In this document: piece by piece, positions 33,791 to 42,453 of the stretch
Position numbering within the stretch: the first letter of the stretch is position 1
Layout: the number at the start of each line of letters is the position of its first letter
Assembly: GCF_038958875.1 (NCBI RefSeq)
Contig: NZ_CP152407.1
Span: 4,342,501-4,406,500, forward strand
Direction: 5' to 3'
Length of the DNA: 64,000 nucleotides
Origin: Acidovorax sp. FHTAMBA
GTDB lineage: Bacteria > Pseudomonadota > Gammaproteobacteria > Burkholderiales > Burkholderiaceae_C
Program-made: the position numbers and the translations under genes
The notes under the pieces: generated by a model
The model's input: the letters and a program-made list of their open reading frames with translations, nothing else
Databases searched by the model: none
Told to the model about the DNA's origin: nothing

Positions 33791-36700
33791 CGCGACCGAC
33801 CTCCTCCCCGGCTCCGCCCCGGCCGACGGGGCCCAAGCCCACCCTCTGGCAACACGGGTTGCCGCGAACCACGACGCCTTTGCCGCGGCCCTGGACCAGG
33901 TGCGCCAGCGCATCGCCGAGGGCGACCTTGAGGCCGCTTTGCAAGCTGCCAGCGACTGCGCCCACGGCGCCTGGATGCGGCACAGCGGCCTGTTCGCTTC
34001 GCCCGCCCTGGAGTCGCTGCTGGCGCAGGTCGGGCAGGCGTTACCGGCGAGCGAACACGCACCGCCGCCAGGGGCAACCGCCACGCCACGCCGCGTGTTG
34101 ACCGTGCTCACCAGCGTGCACGCCGTGGGCGGCCACAGCCGCATTGCCTGGCGCTGGATTGGCATCGACACGGGTTCGCAGCATACGCTGGTGCTCACGC
34201 AGCAGGAAGGCCGCCCGCTGCCCGAACCGCTGCAGGCGCTGGCGCAGGCCGGACGGGTGCGCATCGTGCAACTCGACGCTCCCTCCTGGCTGGGGCGGGC
34301 CGTGGCGCTGCGGGATCTGGTGACCCAGGCAGACCAGGTGGTGTTGCTCACCCACCCGCACGACGTGCTGCCCTGCACCGCTGTGCCCGCCGTGCGCAAC
34401 GCACCACCGGTGCTGGCCATGGACCATGCCTCGCACGTGTTCTGGCTGGGTGTGGGCATTTCCACACTAGCCATCAACACGGCCACCATGGTGCTGGAGC
34501 ACCGCCGGGGCATTGCGCGCGCGCACATCGGCTGGGCCTTGCTGCCCATGGACTTCTCGCGGCTCGAACACCCCTCAGGGCTCGACGTTCGCGCGGCCTT
34601 CGGCATTCCGGCCGAGGCGCCGCTGCTGCTGTCGGCGGGCTCCCCGTTCAAATACTGGCCCATTGAGGGCACCGATCTGGCGGCACTGCTCACGCCCGTG
34701 CTGGAACAACACCCCGACGCCCATCTGCTGGTAGTGGGGGTGGCCGAAGCACCCTTCTGGCAGTCCTTCCTGCAACACTTTGCCGGGCGCGTGCACCTGT
34801 CGGGCTACTTGCCGGAGTCCGACCTGGCCGCCTGCTACCACGCCTGCGACGTATATGTAGACTCGGTCCCGCTGTCTTCGCCCACCACCGTGCTGGAGGC
34901 CGCAGCGCTGGGCAAGCCCATCGTCCGCTATGCACCCGCCGATTGGCGCGGCACGGGCTTCTCGCTGGAGTTCGACTGCATTCCGGCGGATTTCTACCTC
35001 TGGTCCACACCCGAGGCCTACGCGGCAGACATCCACCGCCTGCTAAGCGACGCCGAACTGCGCAGCTGGCGCGGCAGTTTCGGCCGCGCCGCCGTGCGGC
35101 TGTATTACTCCGACGACACCTTCCGCCACAGCATCGAAGCACTGTACGCCAAGGCGGCCACTTTGCCGCGCATCGCCCCCGACGCGCAGGCTACTGCGGC
35201 ACGCTGCGAGCGCATCGACACCCTGCTGGTGCAGCTGGCCGACAACATGGCGGCACAGCAGGCGCTCGAGGCCGCCCGCCCGCGGCCCAGCCAGCGCCCC
35301 CGCGTGCTGGCCTTCCACTTGCCGCAGTTCCACGCCATTCCCGAGAACGACGCCTGGTGGGGCGCCGGCTTCACCGAATGGGACAACGTGCGCGCCGGGC
35401 AACCATTGTTTGACGGCCATGCCCAGCCCTTTGTGCCCACGGAACTCGGCTACTACGACCTGTCCTCGGTCGATGTGCTGGCGGCCCAGGCGCGCCTGGC
35501 ACGCGAGCACGGCCTGCATGGGTTCTGTTTCCACTACTACTGGTTCGACGGCCGCCGCCTGCTGGAAAAGCCAGTGGACCAGCTGCTGGCCCACCCCGAG
35601 ATCGACCTCCCCTTCTGCCTGTGCTGGGCCAACGAGAACTGGACGCGCCGCTGGGACGGCGGGGAGCACGACGTTCTCATGCAGCAGTCCTACGCCCCTG
35701 GCCTGCACGGGCGCTTCGCCAGCGATTTGGCGCGCTACTTCGCCGATCCCCGCTATGTCCGCATCGGCGGCCGGCCGGTGCTGCTGGTCTACCGCACGGA
35801 CGTGATTCCCGATCTGGCCGAAACCACCGCCGCCTGGCGCGACGCCTGGCGCGAGCTGGGCGTGGGCGAGGTGTACCTGGTGGCGGTGGAGAGCTTTGTG
35901 CCCATCGACCCCACGGAGCACGGTTTTGACGCAGCCGCAGAGTTTCCACCGCACCAGGTCCATGCCGCCACCCTGCCGCCCAACAGCCCGCCCAATCTGC
36001 TGGCCGACCCGGATGCCCGCGTGGGCGACTACGGCAAACTGGCCCACACCTGGCTGACGCGGCCGCGCCCGAACTACAAGCGCTTCCATGGCCTGCTGCC
36101 GGGCTGGGACAACAGCGCCCGCCGCCGGCGCGGCGGTGCCACCCTGTTTGTGGGGGCAAATCCAGACGCTTATGAAGACTGGCTGGGCCAGGCCGTAGGC
36201 CGCACGCTGGACGAGTTTGAGGGCGATGAGCGCCTGGTCTTCGTGAACGCCTGGAACGAGTGGGGCGAGGGCTGCACCCTGGAGCCCGACGCCCGCTGGG
36301 GCCGCGCCTACCTGGAGGCGACCCGCCGCGTGCTGCAGCGGCCGGAAAACGAGCTGCGCGCGCTGGCACGGGAGAGCGCACCGCCTTCGGAATACGTGCG
36401 CTGGCTGGAAGGCGCCTCTGCGGCATCGGATGATGCGCTGCTGCCCGCCCTAAGGGCTGCAAGCGCCGGCGTGGTGCTGGCCGTGGCGGTGAGCGATAGT
36501 GCCGATGGCCCGGCCGGCATGGCCACTACCCGCGCGTCGCTGGCCGCACAACTGCGGCCGGCCAACCGGATTGCGACCCCAACCGCGGGCGAACCGCTGC
36601 CTGCACTCCTAGATGGGCTGGAGGGAAGCGACTGGGCGCTGTGCCTGTGCGCTGGCGACACGCTGGCGCACGATGCATTGGCCCAGCTCGCCCGCGCGCT

Positions 36701-39038
36701 GGCGGCAGCGCCAGACACCGCGCTCATTGCCTACCTGGACCACGATGAGCGCGACGCAGGTGGCCACCTGGGCGCACCCTGCCTGAAGCCCGCCTTCAAC
36801 CAGGACCTGCTGCTCTCCTGCGCCTACATGGGCCGGGCGCTAGCGGTGCGCACGGGCTGGCTGGCAGAACATCTGGCGCAGGCGCCAGGCGCAACCCGCT
36901 TCGGTCTGGCCTTTGCCTATGGACTGGCGCTGGCTGCGTTGCGGGAACGGGGCGCCGCCGCCTTCCTCCCCGTGCCTGTGCCGGCCCTGCACCTCACGAC
37001 CGCCGAGCCCGCAGTCTTCGCCACCGACAGCGCCACGTGGCAGGCCATGGCCCAGCAACTGGCCGAACATGCCGCGCAGGCAGAGCCCGGCAGCCAGGTG
37101 CTCGAAGGCCCGCTGCCCGGCAGTTTCCACCTGCTGCCGCCGCTGCCCCGCACGCCGCTGGTGAGCATCATCATCCCCACGCGGGACCAGCTGCCCTTTC
37201 TCAGCCGCTGCATCGAGTCGCTGCTCGCCAAGACAGCCTACCCCGCGTTCGAGTTGCTGGTGGTGGACAACGACAGCCAGACGGCCGAAGCGCGCGAGTT
37301 CCTGGCCGGCCTCGAAGGCGTGATGCCCGACCGCATCCGCGTGCTGCGCGCCCCGGGCCCGTTCAACTTCTCGCGCATGAACAACCTGGCGGCGCGGGAA
37401 GCGCGGGGCGAATACCTGCTGCTGCTCAACAACGATACGGCCGCGCTCCAGGCCGACTGGCTCACGCACCTGGTACGCCAGGGACTGCGGCCAGGCGTGG
37501 GCGCCGTGGGCGCGCGGCTGCTGTTCCCGGATGGGCGCGTGCAGCACGCTGGGGTGGTGCTGGGCCTGTGCGGCCCGGCGGACCACCCCCTTTTGGGGCT
37601 GCCCGGGGACCAGCCGGGCTACCAGGGGCGCGCCCAGCTCACGCAGGACTTCTCGGCCGTCACTGCAGCCTGCCTGCTGGTGTCCCGGGCCGTGTACGAC
37701 GAAGTGGGCGGGCTGGACGAGGCGCAGTTCGGCGTGAGCTACAACGACGTGGACTTCTGCCTGCGCATTGGCGCCACGGGCCGGCGCATTGTCTGGACGC
37801 CCCTGGCCACCCTGCTGCACGAGGGCAGCGCCAGCCAGCGCGCCGCCGTGGAGGGCAAGACCCAGCAGCAAAAGCAGGAGCGCTTTTCTGCCGAGCAGGC
37901 GGCCTTCTATGCCCGCTGGCCCGCATGGGTGGCACACGACCCGCACTACAGCCCCCACCTTTCGCTGTCGGAGCGCAATTACGAGATCGAAACCCGCACC
38001 GTGCTGCGGCCCGACCCGCTGCAGGGCCTGACGCCGCACCATATCGCCGTCTTCGCGGCCGATGCCACCGGGTGCGGCCAGTACCGCATCCTGCAGCCCT
38101 TGGCGGCCATGCGCGATGCCGGCCTGTGCACCGGTGCGCCCTCACCCGAGTTGCTGCCCACCCACCTGCTGCTGCGCACTGGGGCGGATACGCTGGTCTT
38201 CCAGCGCCCCTACACCGAAGCCGGCCTGGCCGCCCTTGCAGCCGCCCGTGCCGTACCCGGGGTGCGCACCATCTACGAGGTGGACGACCACATGGCCCAG
38301 GTGCCCGTGAAGAGCATCCATCACCAGGACATGCCCAAGGACCTGCGCGGGCGCATTCTCAAGGGCATCGGCCTGTGCGACCGGCTTGTGGTGTCCACCG
38401 AACCGCTGGCACAGGCGCTCGGCCCCCACGCCGCAGAGGTGCGCGTGGCCCCCAACCGGCTGCCCCCGCGCATGTGGGGCAGCGCGCCGCCCGTGCGCCC
38501 GCCCGTGGACGGCGCCCTGCCCCGCAAGCCGCGCATTGGCTGGGCCGGGGGGGCGGGGCACCTGGGGGACCTGGAGATGGTTGCCGACGTGGTGCGCGAA
38601 CTGGCCGACGAAGTGGAGTGGGTGTTCTTTGGCATGTGCCCCCCCACGCTGCGCCGCTACGTGAGCACCTACTACGCGGGCGTGCCCACGCTGGAGTACC
38701 CACGCCAGCTCATGGCGGTGACCCAAGGATGGGACCTGGCGATTGCCCCCCTGGAGGCCAACGCCTTCAACGAGTGCAAATCCAACCTTCGGCTGCTCGA
38801 ATACGGCTGGTGCGGCGTGCCCGTAGTCTGCTCCGACGTGCTGCCCTACCAGGACGGCGGCCTGCCCGTGCGGCGTGTGCGGAACCGGTTCAAGGACTGG
38901 GTGGCGGCACTGCGCGAGCGGCTGGCCGATTTGCCCGCGGCTCGCCAAGAGGGTGCGGCGCTGCAGCAGCAGGTGGCCGCACACTGGTTGCTGCGCGGTG
39001 CTCCGCTCCAGGATTGGTACCGCGCCTGGACAGACTGA
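33774..39038 (+). CDS. Giant multidomain glycosyltransferase (GT4 + WbsX + GT2 + GT1-like)
   Basis: The protein has 1,754 residues without signal peptide or clear membrane segments. Domains by residue: about 100-470 a GT4-like transferase with the E-rich nucleotide-sugar motif SSPTTVLEAAALGKPIV; about 505-870 a WbsX/GH99-like domain with LAFHLPQFHAIPENDAWW, WANENWTRRWDGG and FVNAWNEWGEGC; about 1125-1385 a GT2 rhamnosyltransferase-like domain with VSIIIPTRDQ and LLLLNNDTAAL (NDT in place of DxD); about 1420-1754 another GT1/GT4-like domain (HIAVFAADATGCGQYRI). It overlaps the aminotransferase by 17 bases. It could assemble several sugar residues of one glycan. Whether it is one protein or a fusion unique to this strain is not decided by sequence alone, but the frame is uninterrupted. 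Confidence 0.85.
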   Translation: MASTSNATDLLPGSAPADGAQAHPLATRVAANHDAFAAALDQVRQRIAEGDLEAALQAASDCAHGAWMRHSGLFASPALESLLAQVGQALPASEHAPPPGATATPRRVLTVLTSVHAVGGHSRIAWRWIGIDTGSQHTLVLTQQEGRPLPEPLQALAQAGRVRIVQLDAPSWLGRAVALRDLVTQADQVVLLTHPHDVLPCTAVPAVRNAPPVLAMDHASHVFWLGVGISTLAINTATMVLEHRRGIARAHIGWALLPMDFSRLEHPSGLDVRAAFGIPAEAPLLLSAGSPFKYWPIEGTDLAALLTPVLEQHPDAHLLVVGVAEAPFWQSFLQHFAGRVHLSGYLPESDLAACYHACDVYVDSVPLSSPTTVLEAAALGKPIVRYAPADWRGTGFSLEFDCIPADFYLWSTPEAYAADIHRLLSDAELRSWRGSFGRAAVRLYYSDDTFRHSIEALYAKAATLPRIAPDAQATAARCERIDTLLVQLADNMAAQQALEAARPRPSQRPRVLAFHLPQFHAIPENDAWWGAGFTEWDNVRAGQPLFDGHAQPFVPTELGYYDLSSVDVLAAQARLAREHGLHGFCFHYYWFDGRRLLEKPVDQLLAHPEIDLPFCLCWANENWTRRWDGGEHDVLMQQSYAPGLHGRFASDLARYFADPRYVRIGGRPVLLVYRTDVIPDLAETTAAWRDAWRELGVGEVYLVAVESFVPIDPTEHGFDAAAEFPPHQVHAATLPPNSPPNLLADPDARVGDYGKLAHTWLTRPRPNYKRFHGLLPGWDNSARRRRGGATLFVGANPDAYEDWLGQAVGRTLDEFEGDERLVFVNAWNEWGEGCTLEPDARWGRAYLEATRRVLQRPENELRALARESAPPSEYVRWLEGASAASDDALLPALRAASAGVVLAVAVSDSADGPAGMATTRASLAAQLRPANRIATPTAGEPLPALLDGLEGSDWALCLCAGDTLAHDALAQLARALAAAPDTALIAYLDHDERDAGGHLGAPCLKPAFNQDLLLSCAYMGRALAVRTGWLAEHLAQAPGATRFGLAFAYGLALAALRERGAAAFLPVPVPALHLTTAEPAVFATDSATWQAMAQQLAEHAAQAEPGSQVLEGPLPGSFHLLPPLPRTPLVSIIIPTRDQLPFLSRCIESLLAKTAYPAFELLVVDNDSQTAEAREFLAGLEGVMPDRIRVLRAPGPFNFSRMNNLAAREARGEYLLLLNNDTAALQADWLTHLVRQGLRPGVGAVGARLLFPDGRVQHAGVVLGLCGPADHPLLGLPGDQPGYQGRAQLTQDFSAVTAACLLVSRAVYDEVGGLDEAQFGVSYNDVDFCLRIGATGRRIVWTPLATLLHEGSASQRAAVEGKTQQQKQERFSAEQAAFYARWPAWVAHDPHYSPHLSLSERNYEIETRTVLRPDPLQGLTPHHIAVFAADATGCGQYRILQPLAAMRDAGLCTGAPSPELLPTHLLLRTGADTLVFQRPYTEAGLAALAAARAVPGVRTIYEVDDHMAQVPVKSIHHQDMPKDLRGRILKGIGLCDRLVVSTEPLAQALGPHAAEVRVAPNRLPPRMWGSAPPVRPPVDGALPRKPRIGWAGGAGHLGDLEMVADVVRELADEVEWVFFGMCPPTLRRYVSTYYAGVPTLEYPRQLMAVTQGWDLAIAPLEANAFNECKSNLRLLEYGWCGVPVVCSDVLPYQDGGLPVRRVRNRFKDWVAALRERLADLPAARQEGAALQQQVAAHWLLRGAPLQDWYRAWTD

Positions 39039-39303
39039 AAAGCTCTTTGTGTATGGAATTGCCCGTTTGCCCAAGTATTTCTTGACTGGCAGCTATTACT
39101 AGAGGAGCAGCCTCAAAGATGAAGGCACTGAATGATTAGACTGACCACGCCGCCAACGCTCCCTCAGACGGGCCGGAAAAGCTGGTTGTTGGCTGCTAAA
39201 TGGCGCCATCGACGCCAGAGGGGCTGAAGTACATTTAAGCCATCCTTGCCCGTCGACTGCGGACCGTACCGAGAACCCAGTCTGAACCCACTCCTTTTCA
39301 ACC
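39039..39303 (+). other. Leader region before motA
   Basis: No gene is supported. I looked for a sigma-28 promoter: the best candidate is the partial TTTAAGCC followed after 11 bp by TCGACTGC, which is weak, so none is annotated. A purine-rich patch (GAGGAG) near 39101 has no suitable ATG. Confidence 0.3.
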
Positions 39304-40164
39304 ATGCTCGTCATCATCGGTTACATCGTCGTCTTCGGGTGCATCTTTGGTGTGTACGTTCTGCACGGCGGCAACATTGCCGTGATCTTGAAGGCGCTGC
39401 CCTTCGAGATCGTCACGATTCTGGGCGGTGCGCTGGGCGCGTTTGTGGTCAACAACCAGCCCAAGGTGCTCAAGGCCACCATGGCTGCCATCCCCATGGC
39501 GCTCAAGGGCTCCAAGTACACCAAGGCGCGTTACATGGAGCTGATGGCGATGCTCTATGACATCTTGCAAAAGGCCCGCAAAGAAGGGCTGATGGCCATC
39601 GAGAAAGATGTGGATACGCCCGCCGAGTCGGAAATCTTCAAGAAATACCCGACAGTGGGCAGCGATCACCACGTGATCGAGTTCCTCACGGACTACCTGC
39701 GGATGATGGTGTCGGGCAACCTCAATTCGCACGAAATCGAAGCGCTGATGGACAGCGAAATAGAAACCCATCACCAGGAGGCCCATGCCCCGGTGGCAGC
39801 CCTTGCCCGGCTGGCGGGTGCGCTGCCGGCCTTCGGCATCATTGCTGCGGTGCTGGGTGTGGTGAACACCATGGGCTCGGTGGGGCAGCCGCCGTCGGTG
39901 CTGGGCGGCATGATCGGCTCGGCGCTGGTGGGGACTTTTCTGGGCATTTTGCTGGCCTACGGGGTGGTGGAGCCCCTGGGCGGGCTGGTGGAGCAAAAGA
40001 CCGAAGATGCGGCGAAGGAGCTGCAGTGCATCAAATCGACCCTGCTGGCCAGCATGCAGGGCTACAACCCTGCTACCGCCATCGAATTTGGCCGCAAGGT
40101 CCTCTTCTCGACAGACCGGCCCTCGTTTATTGAACTGGAAGGGCATGTAAAGGGCAAGAAGTAG
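39304..40164 (+). CDS. motA: MotA, flagellar stator subunit
   Basis: MotA and MotB form the proton-driven stator. The 286-residue protein has four membrane segments, two at the N-terminus and two near 175-230, with the characteristic LAGALPAFGIIAAVLGVVNTM and the cytoplasmic loop rich in charges (GSKYTKARYMELMAML, plus Arg and Glu residues that contact FliG). It opens a plus-strand motility operon and is 33 bp from motB. Confidence 0.97.
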   Translation: MLVIIGYIVVFGCIFGVYVLHGGNIAVILKALPFEIVTILGGALGAFVVNNQPKVLKATMAAIPMALKGSKYTKARYMELMAMLYDILQKARKEGLMAIEKDVDTPAESEIFKKYPTVGSDHHVIEFLTDYLRMMVSGNLNSHEIEALMDSEIETHHQEAHAPVAALARLAGALPAFGIIAAVLGVVNTMGSVGQPPSVLGGMIGSALVGTFLGILLAYGVVEPLGGLVEQKTEDAAKELQCIKSTLLASMQGYNPATAIEFGRKVLFSTDRPSFIELEGHVKGKK

Positions 40165-40197
40165 CGCCAGCGCAGCTTCCTGCACGGGCCCCACACC

Positions 40198-41130
40198 ATG
40201 GCAGAAAAGAAACTCCAGCCGATCATCGTCAAGCGCATCAAGAAGGGCGGGCACAAGCCGCATGGCGGCGCCTGGAAGATTGCCTATGCCGACTTCGTGA
40301 CGGCGATGATGGCGTTTTTCCTGCTGATGTGGCTGCTCGGCTCCACCGCCAAGGGGGAGCTGCAGGGGATTGCGGCGTATTTCGCATCGCCACTCAAGGT
40401 GGCGATGGTGGGCGGCGACGGTGCGGGCAACAGCTCCAGCGTGATTCCGGGCGGGGGCAATGATTTGTCGAAGGTGCACGGCCAGGTGCGGCGCTCAGAC
40501 CAGGAAGAGGCCCAGCAGCGGCGCATGAGCATCGACGCGGCGCGTGCCGAGCGTGCCAGGGAGGACCTGGCCCGCATCAAGGCGCTGGAGGCCAAGATCG
40601 ACGCGCTCATCACCGAAAACCCGCGCCTGAACGAATACAAGTCGCAGATCCGCATCGACATCACGCCGGACGGCCTTCAGATCCAGATCATTGATGACCA
40701 GAACCGCCCCATGTTCGACAGCGGCAGCGCGCTGGTAAAGCCCTACATGCGCGACATCCTGCGCGAGATTGGCGCCGCCTTGGGCGGGGTGGAAAACCGC
40801 ATCAGCCTGGCCGGGCACACCGATGCCGTGCCATATGGCAACAGCGACCGGGGCTACAGCAACTGGGAGCTGTCGGCCGACCGGGCCAATGCCTCGCGCC
40901 GCGAACTGGTCTCGGCCGGCATGCCAGACGCTAAACTGGGCCGTGTGGTGGGCCTGGCGGCCAGCGATCTGCTGGAGCCAGACAACCCGCGCTCACCCTC
41001 CAACCGGCGCATCACCATCACGGTGCTGACCCGCGAGGCGGAAGAACGACTCATGGGCAAGGGGATTCCCGAAATCACATCCACAGAACTTCTGCAAGAT
41101 TCGCGGGAGAATCCCCCTCCGGGCCGGTAG
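40198..41130 (+). CDS. motB: MotB, flagellar stator subunit
   Basis: MotB anchors the stator to peptidoglycan. The single membrane segment contains the proton-carrying Asp32 in AYADFVTAMMAFFLLMWL. The C-terminal OmpA-like domain has LAGHTDAVPYGNSDRGYSNW and SADRANASRRELVSAGM, the peptidoglycan-binding motifs. At 310 residues it is full length and lies directly after motA. Confidence 0.97.
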   Translation: MAEKKLQPIIVKRIKKGGHKPHGGAWKIAYADFVTAMMAFFLLMWLLGSTAKGELQGIAAYFASPLKVAMVGGDGAGNSSSVIPGGGNDLSKVHGQVRRSDQEEAQQRRMSIDAARAERAREDLARIKALEAKIDALITENPRLNEYKSQIRIDITPDGLQIQIIDDQNRPMFDSGSALVKPYMRDILREIGAALGGVENRISLAGHTDAVPYGNSDRGYSNWELSADRANASRRELVSAGMPDAKLGRVVGLAASDLLEPDNPRSPSNRRITITVLTREAEERLMGKGIPEITSTELLQDSRENPPPGR

Positions 41131-41202
41131 AAGTTACGACTTGTCACACTCCCCGTCACCCCTGACAATATCCCTAGCCATTTCCGACTGAAAGGGTCCC
41201 AC

Positions 41203-41589
41203 GTGACCACAGCCCTTCGTTTTTTGATCGTTGACGACTTCTCCACCATGCGGCGCATTGTGCGCAACCTGCTCAAGGAAAGCGGTTTTGCCGATGCCGA
41301 CGAGGCCGAAGATGGCGTGGCCGCATTGAACAAGCTGCGCAGCAGCAAGTTCGACTTTGTGGTCACCGACATCAACATGCCCAACATGAACGGGTTTCAG
41401 TTGCTCGCCGAAATCAAGAAGGACGACAAGCTCAAGCACCTGCCCGTTCTGATGGTGACTGCCGAAGCCCGCAAGGAAGACATCGTGGCGGCCGCCCAGG
41501 GCGGTGCAGCGGGCTACATCGTCAAGCCTTTCACCAAAGCGACCCTGGAAGAGAAGGTGACCTTGATCCTCAAGAAGATGGGGCTATGA
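41203..41589 (+). CDS. cheY: CheY, chemotaxis response regulator
   Basis: CheY-P binds FliM and reverses the motor. The 128-residue receiver has DD at 11-12, the phospho-acceptor Asp56 in VTDINMP, Thr in MVTAEA and Lys in VKPFTK. The start is GTG 41203, preceded by AAAGGG. It is close to E. coli CheY over its length and followed four bases later by cheZ, so this is the likely motor-directed CheY, distinct from the receiver at 7821. Confidence 0.97.
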   Translation: MTTALRFLIVDDFSTMRRIVRNLLKESGFADADEAEDGVAALNKLRSSKFDFVVTDINMPNMNGFQLLAEIKKDDKLKHLPVLMVTAEARKEDIVAAAQGGAAGYIVKPFTKATLEEKVTLILKKMGL

Positions 41590-41593
41590 CGCC

Positions 41594-42217
41594 ATGGATG
41601 CCACACCGGACAACAGCCAGACGCCGGCCAACGTACACCACAAGATTGGTCTGCTGACACGCCAGCTGCACGACTCGCTCAACGAGCTGGGCTACGCCGA
41701 GAAGCTGCGCGGCTCCATGGGCGAGCTGCCCGATGCGCAAAGCCGCCTGTCGTACATTGCCCGCCTGACGGGCGAAGCGGCCGAGAAGGTGCTCAACCGT
41801 GTGGAGCAGGCCAAGGCCCAGCACGACTACATCGCCTCTGAAACGCGCCGGGTGGTCAACGCACTGGTGGCCGACCCGGTGGCCGCCGTGGCCAAGGGCG
41901 AGATCTTCAACTTCCTGACCGATGTGGAGCGGGTGACCAAGGAAGCCGATACGCACCTCACCGAAATCATGATGGCGCAGGATTTTCACGATCTCACCGG
42001 CCAGGTGATTGCCCGCGTGGTGAACCTGGCGGCCACCATTGAAGACCAGCTGGTGCAGCTGCTCATCCAGACGGCCCCGCCGAACGCGCAGATTCCGGTG
42101 GCCGAGGCACCCCGCGCCCAGCACCTGCAGGGCCCGGTGGTGGACCCCGAAAGCACCCCGGACGTGGTGACCGACCAGTCCCAGGTGGACGACCTGCTGG
42201 CCAGCCTCGGCTTCTGA
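41594..42217 (+). CDS. cheZ: CheZ, CheY-P phosphatase
   Basis: CheZ dephosphorylates CheY-P. The catalytic site is intact with Asp133 and Gln137 in FHDLTGQ (corresponding to E. coli Asp143 and Gln147), and the C-terminal CheY-binding tail VDDLLASLGF is present. At 207 residues it is normal. It lies immediately downstream of cheY and is followed by a family A repeat. Confidence 0.95.
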   Translation: MDATPDNSQTPANVHHKIGLLTRQLHDSLNELGYAEKLRGSMGELPDAQSRLSYIARLTGEAAEKVLNRVEQAKAQHDYIASETRRVVNALVADPVAAVAKGEIFNFLTDVERVTKEADTHLTEIMMAQDFHDLTGQVIARVVNLAATIEDQLVQLLIQTAPPNAQIPVAEAPRAQHLQGPVVDPESTPDVVTDQSQVDDLLASLGF

Positions 42218-42230
42218 GGCTGAGAATATT

Positions 42231-42284
42231 GGTCAAAATGGGCTCCAGCGCTTATACAGCAAGCGCTGGCAGCTATCATTTTTG
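42231..42284 (-). repeat. Dispersed repeat family A, copy after cheZ
   Basis: On the minus strand it reads TAGCTGCCAGCGCTTGC, then GTATAAGCGCTGGAGC, with an A/T-rich end. CAGCGCTT and AAGCGCTG can pair as a hairpin. It lies between cheZ and flhB. Confidence 0.7.
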
Positions 42285-42425
42285 AATAATTTGCTTCACA
42301 TTCCGTAGTGCCTGCCAAGGCGGGCCAAGCGGTGGGTGCCGTCGCCCGCAGCGTGCACCGCGGCGCGGATAAGAAGGGGCCGAGCCCCCCTTATCGCGCT
42401 TTAGATTTCCGGGTCGCTCACGACA

Positions 42426-42452
42426 ATGGCATGACACAAGTTGTCACGCCAT
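42426..42452. promoter_or_regulatory. Near-perfect dyad touching the flhB start codon
   Basis: ATGGCATGACA (42426-42436) and TGTCACGCCAT (42442-42452) form an 11-bp dyad with one mismatch and a five-base loop. It ends one base before the flhB ATG, and no Shine-Dalgarno sequence is visible. It could be an operator or an RNA hairpin limiting flhB translation. Confidence 0.45.
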
Positions 42453-42453
42453 C

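Noticed and set aside
32408..34693. Long open frame (over 750 codons) on the minus strand
   Set aside because: It lies opposite the intact oxidoreductase, aminotransferase and glycosyltransferase genes and arises from GC-rich third positions; its translation has no recognisable domains.
39039..39303. Sigma-28 promoter upstream of motA
   Set aside because: Only a partial match (TTTAAGCC and TCGACTGC) was found; below the quality of the flagellin and flgM boxes.
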